DNA of 64,000 nucleotides from the NCBI GenBank assembly GCA_037576215.1, contig JBANDB010000007.1:4123001-4187000 (forward strand), written 5' to 3'. The stretch is from Armillaria gallica (lineage: Eukaryota > Basidiomycota > Agaricomycetes > Agaricales > Physalacriaceae). The notes beneath the pieces were generated by a model that searched no databases, was not told the origin of the DNA, and was given only the letters and a program-made list of their open reading frames with translations. The first letter of the stretch is position 1. Every line of letters starts with the position of its first letter. A program made the position numbers and the translations under genes. This document shows positions 20,630 to 33,615 of this stretch, in pieces.

Positions 20630-21856
20630 TATGAAGTACATATGCTCCAGCAACCTAAAGACTACTAGTCTGCTACAAGTCTGCTTCAAGATGATGCTCA
20701 TGTTAAATTATACTGGCCTACGGCATCCAATAATTATACTAATACCTTTCAAAGCCTGATATGCATTGTCAATATCAGAAATATTCATAAAGGTACATGC
20801 AGAATTATAATTTTTCCATGCTACATATCTATATATTAATACAGGTGGACCACAGCCACACAATTTGCTTATGTAAAATTAGCAGACTCTGAAATTTCTG
20901 GCCATTGCCATCCCCTGGCATAATCCAGCTGAGTTTCAATTATGACAGCTTTTGCCATCCCACAGTGCAAGCCAGCTGAGTTTGAACTGTGGAGCACTGC
21001 CACCTCCCATTTTCATGGTCAGTGCCTCCTTCCACCATCTTTGGTGCCCCATTTGAGACTCCTTGCACTGTGTCTATCCCAGGTAAGTATTAGTTCCATC
21101 TTTGATGATATTGGCCTATCTGATCACACTCTTTTAGTCAATTTTTGTGCCCTATTCATGGTGCTGCTCATCAATCTTTGATGGAAGATCATTTTTGCTG
21201 ATTTTCTTTTCAGGTGTCCTTGCTCCGGTTTGTGTTTTCTCTCACAGAAGTGACTTCCTTTTTGCTTCTGGAGTCTATATTTGGCTGTTTTCAGTCCAGA
21301 TCATTTGCACAGAGTAGATCAAGGTGCCGCTGGGTGATCCCCTCAATTTCTGTGTCAAAGTGAAGACAAGAGCTCTCAGATTTGATTCTGGGCCTCTTTG
21401 CTTTCTTTAGAGCACAGTTTTTGGTAACAAGCCTACTCTCCTGCATGCCTGTGAATAGGGGCCTCTGTTAAGCGCAACAAGCCAGGGAGATTGGTGTGGC
21501 AGGACCGATTGGGTATTTGTGTTCACACAGATATAGTTGCTCCCCCCTTCCATTTGTGGAAGTGTAGCTCTGTTACGATTTATTCATTTTATCTTATCTT
21601 ATCTTATCTAGATCACTTACCCCTTATCTTATCTTTAGATCTGCGACTCCATGGAGCCTTCGTAAATCTTCACATCATCACACTCCACTGGTGGAGTAGA
21701 TGTTGCCATATTTTCGGCTACCGTGTATTTGGCTTATTCACTTTCTAACATGGTACCCTCATCTTAGTACTCATTACAGACCCTCACTTTAGTATAAAAG
21801 TAGTGTACTCAAAGCTTTATATTCCCTAGCTTTGAGCTAACATTTATTCATACTGA

Positions 21857-23567
21857 TGTCATGCCCGCAGTGTGTCTAAGGGTGTAATTTTGCAAAATGT
21901 CATAACTTACACTTTAGCAATGCAGAGGCATCGTGAGCGGGCTGACAGTGCAAGTGGCACGCGAAGAAGCAAGGTCACTGAGGTAGAGAGCTCTATAACA
22001 GAAAAAGAAGCAACGGGATTAAAACATAAGGACTTCGTTGTTGCACTGTACCTTATGGGCATGCACGGCAACAAGGCCGAAGGGTGAGCTAGATTGCCAA
22101 ACCACCCGTTTGCAATAGAGGACTCAGCTGGAGTGGGATGCGCTTGTATGTGGGCTGAGGCTAATTTAGATAATGACGCGTCTGTAATCTATGACACGTG
22201 GTCCCTGGAGATCCGGAAAAACGATATCACATGCGGGGTAATCAAGAGAACCCTGGGCATGGCCTAGAAACAGGCTTCGGCTGATGAAAGTAGTGAGCGG
22301 ACTGGAAAGCTGAGGCATTGCTTGGTTACCGAGTCTAGAACATGATGCTGTCACCTGCGGAGCAGACCCGAAAGCCGAGTATGAAGGGTGATCGGTGATT
22401 GAGGATTAAGCAGCTATTGAGTGCACGCTCGTGAGCTACTCTGCTGCTAGGGCAAGCAATGTAGACACCGCTTAGCTCTTTGAGGATACTAAAAAGAGAA
22501 ACAAGTGGCGTGCTGCCTAGAGCGCAGGGCCAACTCGGATGAGGGATACCCGCCCGAAAAAGAAGTAAATTACGAAAAATCCGTTTGTAACAATCAATCT
22601 TCCATAGTATAAGTAGAGTAGATTTTCATGTATTAAAGGCAAGATACCTACCCCCCACATACAGTAATAAAGTTTCAGTTTGGATCTGGACTTGTTACGA
22701 TGCGTAAGAGTTAGTAGCTTCGAGCATCAGCTAGAACGCAAGTTTAGCGAGCTCACAGAGAAATAGAACAAGGGAAACCTTTTGGATAAAAACTTTGGTT
22801 TACTTGAGATAAGAAGGAGATTCGGGGCAGTGACGCTGTGCCCATCTTGAGAGTTTGCTGAGATAAATCTGAGAGAAAAGCTCTATTCCTTTTCTGGTTC
22901 AGTGTAAAAAGAGAATTTGTGTGGTGTCGGCCTCTGTGTAGGTCTAGAAGTAGTTGCAAGGGAATCAGCCAGCTTGGGCTGTTCTAGCAGTTGCACGAAG
23001 TGTGACAGGTGTGCGCAGTTGGACCTCGTGGCACCGTTGTTAGGGCGAGCGCACTATGTGTGAAGACTTGCAGGGACGGTTCTGAAAGTAATTAAGACTT
23101 GAGTGGGAGTGCCGAGGGCCTCCATCATGACGAGTTTGGAAGTCAGGTTTAGCCACTAAGAGAAAGGCAGCATCGCATGCGGATTAGATCTAGCAGTGAG
23201 TCGTACTTAGCGAGCTCACTGACCGAACTTGGTCAACTTGCGGATCTGTGCATCCGTGTGTTCTGGCTATTGAAATATATTTTGCCTCGAGGGTTGCGTG
23301 GTTCACCGTGCTCTCTTGTAAAAAGCTCCGAAGAGCTAGAGAATTTGAGACTAGCTTGAAAATACTACGTTGTTGCGCGTATTGTTCTAGCGAGCTCACT
23401 GAGAGAAATTGGGATACTGTCAGTGCACAAGTGGAATTAAAATCCTTGCTCCCCTCCGCACTTAAGGAGATTGTGTGTGTGTGTGTTTAGTTGGGTTGAG
23501 TTGAGTTTGGTGTGTGTTCATGCTAGGCCGTGCTCAGTTTCATGGGTGCCCATCACCAGCCTTGTCA
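21857..23567 (+). repeat. TGTCATGCC-family element, copy 2 (1,711 bp)
   Basis: It starts TGTCATGCCCGCAG and ends CAGCCTTGTCA. The flanks are CTGA (21,853–21,856) and CCGA (23,568–23,571). The Gypsy-2 3' LTR keeps the uninterrupted target CATACCGAAACAC near 48,299. This copy retains the most CpG sites of the three. Confidence 0.9.
21872..22568 (+). pseudogene. Conserved unknown ORF inside TGTCATGCC copy 2 (best preserved)
   Basis: The first frame opens at 21,872 (MSKGVILQNVITYTLAMQRH). It has 71 codons to a TGA after NKAEG; translation resumes in frame (LPNHPFAIEDSAGVGC, TWSLEIRKNDITCGVIKRT). After a frame change it ends with LFEDTKKRNKWRAA and RMRDTRPKKK before TAA at 22,566. The stops are TGA, TAG or TAA at codons compatible with CGA, CAG or CAA. 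All three copies keep the same blocks, and differences are mostly conservative. I infer a basic protein of roughly 200–230 residues of unknown family. An overlapping open frame on the other strand is also partly conserved, so the coding strand should be treated as likely, not proven. Confidence 0.45.
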
Positions 23568-23996
23568 CCGAAACACATTCCTTCTCGCTAAGCGCTATTC
23601 AGTTAGTCTTGGGCGGCAATCATCAAAGGACTGGTCGGTGACTGTACAAACGCGATACAGCTGACTATTTACCCTTGGTTGCAGTTTAGGTCTTACAAGC
23701 TCCATAAACTGCTGTTATTGCATTGAATTCCTTTGTGTCAAATCTTTTGGTTTGGTGACAGTCATTTATAGATTTCTGTGGTATAGAGGTTTGTTACGCT
23801 GTGATTGAGTTCAGTATTTCTACATTTCTATATCCTGCAATGTATGTATCTCTTATCTCTTATCAGATGAAATTCTGATAGACTGTTCTCTAATAGGAAC
23901 CCTTCTACTTTATCCAGAGCACATGATTCTCCACCAATTACACCTGAGCATGCTCACCATACTCAGTGTGAACGTGAGTGCATTCAGCGTCTGCAA

Positions 23997-26900
23997 ATGA
24001 CCTCTCCTTCCCATTGCCATAGCCGATCTCCACATCCAGGTCCTGATCCTAATATCACCCTTTCATGCTTCCATATTCCACCAGAGACTCATATTCCATC
24101 TCAGCTGGACTGTCCACGTGAACATCCAATGCCTGTAGTCCCTGCTGTGGCCACCAGAGGTGTTTATTGTGGCAGACCACATGGTTCTGGCTATGGTGGT
24201 GCTCTAGGTGATCAGTCTTCCTTGCACAGTGGGGTCCCTGTGATACAGCCTCTGCAGAATCGTGGGCATGGGCATGGGTGTGGGCATGATGCAGTCCAAG
24301 TTGTTCATCAACGGCCTGTCTCACCACCAGATATTGACATGGAACCAATGTCACCACCACCACCACCACCAGCTCCAATCCCAACACCACCACCACCACC
24401 TGTACCACCTACACTGCCTCTGCCTCCTCTGCCTCCTCCACCACCTCCACCATGACCAAGGACCATACCTTCCTTGCTTCCTTATGCAAGATGTCCATAT
24501 GTTGAACCACATTCTCAGCAGAGTATTGGAAAAATGGAGTGGATTTGTGAATACTGTGGTGCACCACATTGGTATAATGAGCATCTCAAGTCCAAGTCAA
24601 GGACCAGACCGCATTTTGACATGTGCTGCTTGCAAGGACAGGTCAAACTCCCTAATCTCCATCCTGCTCCTGGCATTCTCTAAAATCTTCTGTGTGGCAT
24701 CAGTCCAATGTCTAATACTTTTATGAAAAATATCCGACAATACAATGCAGCTTTAGCATTTACATCAGTGGCTGTAAAAGTGGATGAGGCAGTTACAAAT
24801 TCTTCTGGACCATACTCCTTCTGTATATCCAGTGAGCTTCACCATCAGATGGGATCTCTGCTGCCTGGAGAAAACCAAAAGATGTCTTATGCACAGCTGT
24901 ATATACATGATCCAATGGAGGCATTGGGAATGTGTAATCGTCGCAATCCTAATCTGAAGCCTGAGATTATGTCTGCACTGCAGGGATTGCTTCATGATGT
25001 AAATCCATATGTCCCATTATATTGACATGCCTATCTCATCATAAAGGACAAACCCTGTAAGGAGTATCCAAATCTTGAAGTGCAACTACATGTGGGTGAT
25101 GGCACTGATGGTCTGTGGTACAATCTGCCAACAGCAAATGAGTTGGCTGCTGTCATTCCTGGAGATGGATCAGAGCCAGTGAAGAACGAACAGGATATTA
25201 TCTTATGCATGCATGATCAATCTCTTAAATGCATCAGCCAGCTACATCCAAGCTATCAGTCTCTTCATTATGTTCTTCTCTTTTCTTATGGAGAACTGGG
25301 TTGGAATCAATATATCCCTCTGAAGGAGACAGGAACCCGTACAGAGTGTAAAAAGGTCACCCAACATATGTATTACACTTATCATCTTCATGAGTGCCCA
25401 ACTGTTGAACCAGATGCACCATTGTTTAAAGGAGGGAGCCTGACCCAGCAGTATGTTGTGGATGCATGGGCCTCAATTGAACAAAGTGATCTCAACTGAG
25501 TTCAGAACAATCAGAAAACTATTCGTGCAGATCTGTATAAGGGAGTGGTGGATGCAGCTACTAATGCTGATGGATTGCAAGACTCTGGCCAGCATATTGT
25601 CCTTCCTTCATCACATACTGGCAGTCCCTGTGCAATGTATCAGCTGTATTAGGACTCTATGGCAATTTGTAGAGCTTTGCAGAAGCCAAATATCTTTCTT
25701 ACGATGACGACAAACCCAAAGTGGCCAGAAATTGTTGAGGCTCTGAAGTGCACAGATGGACCTGATCAGAAAGTGGAGGATCAACCAGATATTGTGGCCA
25801 GAGTCTTTCAGTTGAAGAAGGAGACCTTACTGCAGGAAATCAAAAAGGGTGGAATATTTGACAAAGTCAGGGCTGTTGTGCATACTATCAAATTTCAGAA
25901 GCGTGGACTCCCTCATATGCGTCTTCTGATTTTTCTGGATCCAGAAGACAAGATTTGCTCACCTGCTGATGCCAATTCAGTCTCATGTGCTCAGATACCT
26001 GATCCTGAAACACATCCAATTCTTCATGAGGTGGTTACAAAATACATGGTTCATGGTCCCTGTGATCATCACTGCAAGGGGCCTGATGGTCGCTGTACAA
26101 AGAATTTTCCAAAAGAGTTCAATGAGCAGACAGAATTCACCACTGATGGATATCCTAATCTGGCATGTCCCAACAATGGTCACGAGTATGTCAAGATGCA
26201 TGACGAAACCCAAACCATCTATACCAACCATGATATTGTCCTATATAATCCCTATCTCAGTACACGATACAATTGTCACATCAATGTGGAGGTCTGTGTG
26301 TCTGTTAAGGCCATAAAATATATCCACAAATAGATCTACAAGGGCCACAATAGGACTACATTGGAGGTTCAGGATCATGATGAGATCAAGGAGTTTCTGG
26401 ATGCATGTTACATCTCTGCTATCGAGTCATGCTGGAGAATCTTTTCTTTCCGGCTACATCAGGAGGAGCCAAATGTTGTGTGTCTGCAGGTCTATCTTCC
26501 TGATGAACATCTCATCACATATGATGAGACTGACAGTCCAGAAGAGATCTTAGCAGCAGCTGAGACGAAGACAACAACTCTGTTACAATGGTTCAATCTC
26601 AACAAAAAAGATCCCAGTGCACGTCGGTATCTGTATCAAGATATTCCTGCCCACTATACCTGGAACAAGAACAAGAAACGCTGGAAGACACACCAAAGAC
26701 ACACAACTATTGGTGGTACTATTGGCCGAATGTATCAGGCTGCCCCCTTATCTGGGGAGCAGTTCTATCTGCAGCTTCTTTTGACAGCTGTTGCTGGCAC
26801 TCAATCTTTCCAACATCTACACACTGTTAATAATGTGGAGTGTGCTACCTTCAAGGAGGCATGCATAGCCATGGATTTGCTGGAAAATAATAATGAATGG

Positions 26901-27279
26901 AAGCAATGCTTAGAGGAGGCTATAATTATGCAGTCAGGAGCACAGTTGTGGTCATTATTTGTGACCCTCCTTCTCTTCTGCCAGCCAGCAAAGCCAGATG
27001 AGCTGTGGGAGGAGTTCAAGGAGAACATTTGTGATGATCTGGCACACAAGCTCTGCCAACATGATGTTCCAAACCCAACAGATGCTCAGCTCTATGATTT
27101 TGGTCTTTATCTTATTGATAAACTCCTTCAATCTCATGGTCATCCTCTCTCTGAGTGGACCCAGATGCCAGCCTCTACCATGGACTGGGCTGCTTATGAG
27201 GATAATCCTCTTCTGGCTGCACAGCTGGCCTATGGTATCCCATCTCTGCAGCAATTAGTTGCTAACAACCTTCAAACAT
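23997..27279 (+). pseudogene. Helitron-A replication initiator (Rep) half of RepHel
   Basis: The N-terminus is MTSPSHCHSRSPHPGPDP, followed by a poly-Pro linker (24,344–24,451). A Cys/His finger follows at about 24,531–24,640 (WICEYCGAPHWYNEHL … CC). Next comes the Helitron-like N domain (ELGWNQYIPLKET; AWASIEQSDLN). The HUH region reads RGLPHMRLLIFLD, so the second His is Arg. GPCDHHCKGPDGRCTKNFPK is the usual Cys/His block. In the Y2 motif, KYIHK-stop-IYKG has TAG at the first Tyr. Rep would nick and join DNA for rolling-circle transposition; here both catalytic elements are broken. Stops include TGA at 24,452 and 25,023 and others at Trp or Gln positions. Downstream it fuses to the helicase. 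Confidence 0.9.
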
Positions 27280-28720
27280 TCAATGAAGAGCAAATGACTG
27301 CTTACAATATTGTGGTTGACTCTGCTATGAATGAACAAGGGAAATTGGTATTTCTGCATAGTGCTGGAGGTGGTGGAAAGACTTTTGTATGCAATACTAT
27401 TGCAGCTGCTGTTCGTGCCCACAGACAGATTGTATTGACCTGTGCCTCCTCCAGTATATCAGCAATTCTCTTAGTTGGAGGGCATACAAGCCACAGCACC
27501 TTCAAAATTCCAATTCCCTCATGCGATGATACAACATGCAACATTTGCAGAGGAACTCATCTGGCTGATCTTCTTTGTCAAACTTCTCTCATCATCTGGG
27601 ATGACATTCCTATGCAGAACCGGCATGATATTGAGACTGTTGATCGTACTCTTTGTGATATCTGCAATAAGGATGCTCCTTTTGGTGGAAAAACAGTTCT
27701 TTTTGGTGGTATGTGTATTTACTTTGAGCTACTATAGATCATTATTTCTGACTGTTTATTTTAGGAGACTTTCATCAGACATTGCCAGTTGTTTTGCGAG
27801 GATCACAGGAGCAGATTGTTGCAGCTTCATTTTGCCATTCACCTTTATGGCCTCACATCAAAGTTATCCATTTGAAGAAAAACATGCACCTGGATCAGAC
27901 TCCTGAAAATGTAGAGTTTGCACGTTGGCTGTTTACAGTTGGTGCAGGCAAAGGACTCACTGAAGATTGAACCATCTCTCTTCCTGCTTCCATGCACCTT
28001 GCAGACTCTTCACTTTCTGGGCTCATCAGATACATTTATCCAAATATCACAGCTGGCAATTTTCAAGATTGCTTCTTTTTAGAAAAAACAATTCTCTCTG
28101 GATGCAATGATGATGTTGATGAAGTCAATCAGCAGATTCTGGAGATGTTCCCAGGACAGGAAACAGTATATTGGAGTACTGACAAGATGATAGAGGATGA
28201 ATTGGATGATGCTGCTACTCTTTATCCAGTTGAATTTCTTCAAAATTTCAATGCCTCTGGTTTACCACATACAAAGCTGGCTCTCAAGATTGGATGCCCT
28301 CTCATGCTCCTATGCAATCTGGATCCAGCAAATGGCCTATGCAATGGGACACGAATGATTCTCACATGCCTTCATCCTCATGTATTAGAATGTCATCTTC
28401 TCAGTGGCAACAATGCAGGCAAGACCGTCTTCATCCCATGTATCACAATCAATGCTGATACAGCTGAGCTCCCTATTGCATTTTCACATTGCCAATTTCC
28501 AGTCAGGCTGGCTTTTGCAATGACAATTAATAAGTCTCAAGGCCAGTCAGTTACCTATGTTGGATTGGATTTGCATACTCCAGTTTTTTCACATGGACAA
28601 CTCTATGTAGCACTTAGCTGTTGCACTTCTGGACAATGGATTCAAGTTCTCTTTCCAGATACAGAAAAGTATACAGACACTTTGAATATTGTATATCCTC
28701 AGGCTCTATTACCTTCATAA
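27280..28720 (+). pseudogene. Helitron-A PIF1-like helicase half of RepHel
   Basis: FNEEQMTAYNIV starts the helicase. Walker A is SAGGGGKTF. VLTCASSSISAILL and the DDE-like WDDIPMQNRHDIETVDRTL follow. A canonical intron (GTATGT…TTTTAG, about 27,709–27,763) splits the LFGGDFHQTLPVV motif III and splices in frame. The C-terminal part has GCPLMLLCNLDPANGLCNGT and VGLDLHTPVFSHGQLYVALS. Motif VI ends SCCTS where PIF1-type Helitron helicases have SRCTS, losing the arginine through a CGT→TGT change. A TGA at 27,968 (LTED-stop-TISLP) is another former arginine. The protein would unwind DNA in Helitron transposition; it is inactive here. Confidence 0.92.
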
Positions 28721-29420
28721 TACATATTTCTTTCTAAACTAATAACTGACACTCCTAAGTAATAAGCCGGGTTTGGGGCATATAAGGCTGGTGCAATTAT
28801 TTCAGACATTGCCATGCATTTCGAGCCTTGCCATAGGTAGTGTTGCCATGAGTCAGCTTCGAGTCGCCAAGGAGCTGAGTTGAGTTGGAGTCAGACTGAG
28901 CTGAGTCATAGGTGATGACTTGGGCATAAAGTAGCTTGGCTTGACTGCCACTTGACTTTTGCTAGCTTGAGTGGACCCAAGTCACTGACTCATCTATTTT
29001 AGGAAGCCATTTCTCTTCCAATTACTTTCATCTGATCCATTGCGATGTGTCAACCACCAGTCTCGTTATATCACTGCAACACTTTCTGGGGTGGAGAATT
29101 GTACTTTTCTGAGTAAATTTTGGGTTACTTTTCTGGTCTTTGGTATGTTTGCTCTTCTGTCTCGACATGGTACTGATCTGATCTGATCTGATAAGGTGTC
29201 TGCCCATGGTCGGTACAATATGAGGACTCAGGCCTCAAACATAATATGCATACTTACATTTCATAATCATGATAATAATATTTATCTCCTTAGCTATTTC
29301 TGCTGAACCTAGCCATATGAACTTCAACAAATGATCCTGTAACACATTGATCTCTCATATGTGCCATTTCTTGGTGGGAGTATAATTTTTGCATGATATA
29401 TTTGTAAACATGTATAGTTC
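28721..29420. other. Unassigned sequence downstream of Helitron-A
   Basis: It probably contains the Helitron 3' end, but no clear terminal hairpin was found. There is a short (GATCT)n run near 29,173–29,192. No genes are recognised. Confidence 0.5.
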
Positions 29421-29458
29421 GCTGACTTCTATTACTTACCTTGACTGGTGCATAGGTT

Positions 29459-29640
29459 CTATGTGGTTCTTTTTGCCTTAAACATCACATATGTTGCTCT
29501 TGCACCAGGCCATGCTGTAGGATTTGATACATTTCCTGGGCTGATCAGCATTTGAACAGATGCCACTTGAAGGCTGACTAGTAGCACAGCCACCTCCATA
29601 GCTTTGGGGCCTTTTCCTTGGGATTGGGCTGGTAGCCCAG
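29459..29640 (-). repeat. Outer inverted segment, left
   Basis: Its reverse complement contains GGAGGTGGCTGTGCTACTAG and then GTGGCATCTGTTCAAATGC. The right partner at 33,509–33,570 reads GGTGGCTGTGCTGAC … GTGGCATCTGCTCAAATGC. Identity is roughly 70–80% over the core. Confidence 0.6.
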
Positions 29641-29939
29641 CCATATTGGGGCATATTTTTGGCTAAAATTTTTTTTCATACTGGTATTGATTTTATGGCC
29701 AATTTTGGATTCAAAATGACCTCCTTTTCATGATTTTAACATATGCTTCTGTCCTCAAAATATTTAAACATCAGAAATTGAAATTGAAAATTTTATTTGA
29801 GTAATTTATATACAAGTATATTTATTTAAATACACCATAGAGTAAATATAAAGTATTGTACAAACATGAGAACCAAGGATGCTATGAAAGAATGAAGAAA
29901 GGCCGGACTTGAAATTTGAAATGGGCATCACCAACAATG

Positions 29940-30810
29940 GTGGCATTGCAGGGAGAAATAGTTGGCACCATTGTGTCTGACACTCTTGAAAATGGGAGTG
30001 CTAAGACTATGGCACCAGTGGAAGTGCACATCGAGCAAGGAATAGAATTTTTGTATAGGGCTCAGGCCAGGGTAGTGGGACAGGGTGTCAGCACTGATGA
30101 TGGCATCAGTGGGAGAATCTGTTAGCACCATCATTTCCAGCACCCTTAAAAATGAGGGCAAGGAGATGGAGGTGTCAATCAGGGTGGTTGTCGAATGAGG
30201 GTGAGGTTGGCTTTGGGGGATAGGAGCAGGAATGCTGGGCCTCTCTAGTGACCATGGTAGCATTATAGGGGAAATTGGATAGCACTATTGTGTCCAGCAC
30301 CCTCAAAAATGAGGGTGACAAAGAGATGGTGTCAATCAGTGGTGCTGTTGAGCAAGAATGAGGGAATGCTTGCAGGGATAGGATCAAAGACAGTGAACAT
30401 GGTGTCAGTGATGATGGCATTGTCATAGCAGAAAACAGTTGATGCTATTGTTTTCAGCACCCCTAAAAACATAGGTGACAAGATGATGGCACCAGTTGGT
30501 GTGGTCATTGAGCAAGAATGGAGGGATGTTTACAGAGATGAGACTAGATATGTTGAACACTACGTCGGTGACTATGGTGTTGTCATAGGGGGAAATGGTT
30601 GGCACCATCGTCTCTGGCACCCTTGAAAACAGAGGTAACAAGATGACAGCACCTTTTGGTATGGCTGTTAAGTGAGGGTTGGGGGATTTTGCTGGAGTAG
30701 GGGAGGGACATTGACAATGGCATTGGTGGTGATGATGGCATTTATGGAGGAAACTGAGGGCACCATCGTCTTTGGCACTCTCTAAAATAGGAGTAGAGAG
30801 ATGATATTGA
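29940..30810 (-). repeat. 159-bp tandem array, minus orientation (about 5.5 units)
   Basis: The core GGCACCATCGTCTCTGGCAC…CTTGAAAAC…GGTGACAAGATG recurs at about 29,961, 30,121, 30,278, 30,438, 30,598 and 30,757 (period 157–160 bp). The unit is a multiple of three and gives discontinuous 53-residue periodic ORFs on the minus strand (SLSPSFLRVLE-type phrase). The units differ from each other by perhaps 25–30%, so the array is old. Confidence 0.85.
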
Positions 30811-31865
30811 GGGAAATAAGCAGAGGCAAGGGGAGACGAGAGTAAAGAGCGAACAGAAGAGATGACATTACTACGGCATGCCTGGCAGCACAGCTGCTGA
30901 TTGAAGCTCGGAGGTTCATTCTGGAGGCTCAAAACTTGGAAAGATAAATATTCAATGTCAATTTCTTCTTGATGCAATCTCTTTGAGCCTCTGGCTTCTA
31001 TCACAGAATAATTTTTGAATGTGTATTTGCCTTTGCATTACAAAACTACCAGTCAGAGTCTAAACTTATGGCTCATAATGCTAATTTTGTTTAAACCAGG
31101 AGTATTAGAATCTCCATTTTATGAATATGTAGGCCTTGCATGCATAATTTAGAGTTTTGCAGTCAGAAAACTATTGAATAGAACTTCTTTTATTAATTAT
31201 GATAATTTCCCTAGATGCCAGTCTCATGGAACTCAAAAAAAACTATTGCTCTGATACATACATTATTGCACAACTGAGCCAGCCTTGCTTTAAGCTATTT
31301 TTTGTCTGACCGATACTGTCTGGAGCACTCCAAAGTGCTTCGGTTGCATCGGAAAATGTATACATAGTAAGAAATAGTTCGAATACTTACTTCATAATTT
31401 CTCTATGCTCTACCAACACCAGTAGGATGTAGAATAGAGGTTGGAACAGGTTTTGGCCAGACTACAGTATAGTAAACTGGTATTTTGAGATGTATATATA
31501 TACTGTATTTGATACCAAATTAAGAGAAGATGCATTGATATATAATAAAGACATGTATGTAGTTCTGGTGGCATATACATGAGTGTATGCCAGTAAAAGA
31601 GCATATGTTGCTGGTCTGCAACAAGTTCAGAGGATCAGCCTGATCATCTGCACAGATCAACTCTCTCTCTTACTGTGATGTTCGCCTTCCACTCTCACTC
31701 ACTAAGAATACCCCTTGCTTGCTCAACAGTCTCCAGAGTCCACATCCCATTTTTGATGATGCTGGCAACAGTGGCACATATTTTCCTCCCTGATCCTGTT
31801 ATTACCACTAACATCCCAGCTTTGTTCTAAGCACACCCTGCCAAATACACCCTACCATTGCTTGA
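30811..31865. other. Centre between the two 159-bp arrays
   Basis: This is AT-rich non-coding sequence with no recognisable gene. It contains the short inverted stretch TTAATTATGATAATTTCC and a TATATATATACTG tract near 31,492. Confidence 0.4.
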
Positions 31866-32930
31866 CACATGCATCAACTAGCACCATCATCTCACCCCCA
31901 TTTTTGAGAGCATAAGAGATGATAGTGCCATCCCTTCCTCCCTATGATGCCACTATCGATGCCAATGCCCCACCTTTTAAGTTCTCACCTATCCCTCACA
32001 AAAAAGCCTATTCTCACATAATGGCCACATCGACTGGCACCGTTGTCTAGTCACCCCTGTTTTTGAGGGTGCTGAAGATGGTGGTGCCATCGCTTTGATC
32101 CTGCAAAGGCTGAATCTCATCCAATGTTGACCAGCCCATACATAGCCCTACCCCTATAAAACTTCCCCTACCCACAGTGAATGGCTACACTGACTGGTGC
32201 CATCATCTTGTCACTCCCACTTTCAAGAGTGCTTGAGACAATGGTGCTAGCCATTTTCACCCATGACACTGTCATCGTTGCCAATGTCCTGCCCCACGAT
32301 CCTGGTCCTAGTTCTTAAAACCCCCCCACCCTTATATAATGGCCACATAGAATGGCGCTGTCATCTTGTCACCCCTGTTTTCGAGGGTGGCAGAGATGAT
32401 GGTGCCAACCATTCTCACCCACGACATCACCATCATCGACGATGCCCCGCACAACGACCCCAACCTCACCCTGTCAAAGATTCCCCTACCCATGTTTAAC
32501 AGCCAGACAAATTAGTGCTGTCGTCTTGTCACCCTCGTTTTTGAGGATGCTGAAGATGATGGCACCATCGGTCTCCCCCCTAGGCATCATCATTGTCACC
32601 GATGTGCAACCCAACCATCCTAACCCCTCTCTGTCAAAAATCCCCCTATCAATACTGAATGGCCACACTGACTGGGACCATCGTCTCACCACTCCCACTT
32701 TCAAGAGTGCTTGAGATGATGGAGCCATTCATTTTCACCCACGACACCACTATCATCGCCGACGCCCTGCCCAAAAATCCTGACTCAACCTCTACAAAAT
32801 CCCCCCACCCTCACTTGATGCTTGCATGGGCTGGGGCTGTCTTCTCTACACCCACATTTTCGAGAGTGCTCAAGACAATGCTGTTGTCTGTTTCTTTCCT
32901 GGACATCGTCATCCCTGATGCCCTGCCTGA
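31866..32930 (+). repeat. 159-bp tandem array, plus orientation (about 7 units)
   Basis: The reverse complement of the left-array core recurs at about 31,874, 32,032, 32,193, 32,352, 32,510, 32,668 and 32,830 (spacing 158–162 bp). A typical unit start is ACTGACTGGTGCCATCATC, followed by TTTTGAGGGTGC. Short ORFs repeat a LSRVLEMM…ADALP-type phrase. The array is inverted relative to 29,940–30,810. Confidence 0.87.
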
Positions 32931-32976
32931 AAAGTTTTCCATATGTTTTTCTTTTTGTTCACTTTTTTTCTAGTTG

Positions 32977-33241
32977 CACTGCATGATGGCTTCAATAAAT
33001 AAGGCTTAAATATCAAGTTTGAAAGATATTTATTTTTATCATATTTGAGTCTAATATAGGTAAAAGCTTTTTCTAATATCTTTTCTATATTTGTGAAAAT
33101 TGCCTCAAAACTGCATAAAATCTCAAATATTGAGAAGATATTTAACTTATTTCTTCAATATATTAAGCAAGAAAATGACTGAAAATAAATATTGTTCAGA
33201 TTTAATATTCAAGGCTCAATTATTGAGACCATCATGCAGTG
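32977..33241. mobile_element. CACTG-ended MITE (265 bp)
   Basis: Inverted termini CACTGCATGATGG extend with mismatches over ~40 bp (TCAATAAATAAGGCTTAAATAT against the other end). A 3-bp duplication TTG flanks it. CACTA/G termini and 3-bp duplications are typical of CACTA (EnSpm) elements, so this is probably a non-autonomous member. Confidence 0.75.
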
Positions 33242-33469
33242 TTGATTCTATATATATTTCGTGCTGTATCTAATATACATACAATGTAATGCCTTTATAA
33301 TTCACTGAGCCATACATAAGAAAGAAATCCATTCCACCAAAGTAATAAAAAGACAGAAATAAGAGTAAATGAATTGCGACATACTATCACACCAGATTAG
33401 GATGAAGGTCCATATCTATACAAAAACAGGAAACCTGTATTTTGTGCATTCTTGCCTGTAGGGACCTAC

Positions 33470-33615
33470 CTCGTATGGTATGGCCTTTTGAGCCAATACC
33501 TGCGAAAATGGCTGAAATGGTGGCTGTGCTGACAAGCAGTCCAGGTGGCATCTGCTCAAATGCTAACTGGCATGCTAAATAGCATAACTGTGTGGCATAG
33601 GGTGCCTGCACACAC
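33470..33615 (+). repeat. Outer inverted segment, right
   Basis: Partner of 29,459–29,640; see that entry for the shared core. It ends near the start of the hAT-related sequence. Confidence 0.55.

Larger units (their letters stand above)
21571..23697 (+). repeat. Solo gypsy LTR in Helitron-A leader, itself interrupted
   Basis: It starts TGTTACGATTTATTC and ends GTTTAGGTCTTACA, like the Gypsy-2 LTR. Perfect 5-bp duplications AGCTC flank it (21,566–21,570; 23,698–23,702). Helitron-B shows the empty site (GAAATGTAGCTTCATAA on the minus strand near 14,275). Removing the nested element at 21,857–23,567 leaves about 410 bp. Confidence 0.92.
20828..28720 (+). mobile_element. Helitron-A, Rep–helicase Helitron (3' end not resolved)
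   Basis: It begins TCTATATATTAATACAGG after an A, in keeping with Helitron TC starts and A|T insertion. It runs through a ~3-kb leader, interrupted by a solo gypsy LTR, into a Rep–PIF1 helicase gene ending at 28,720. I did not find a convincing 3' hairpin with CTRR in 28,720–29,400, so the right limit is the end of the gene. Confidence 0.85.

Noticed and set aside
29916..31004. Genes in the 159-bp array (69–193-codon ORFs)
   Set aside because: The frames are periodic products of the repeat, interrupted between units, with no recognisable domain.
29940..32930. CRISPR-like array
   Set aside because: Eukaryotic context, units of 159 bp without short identical repeats and unique spacers.
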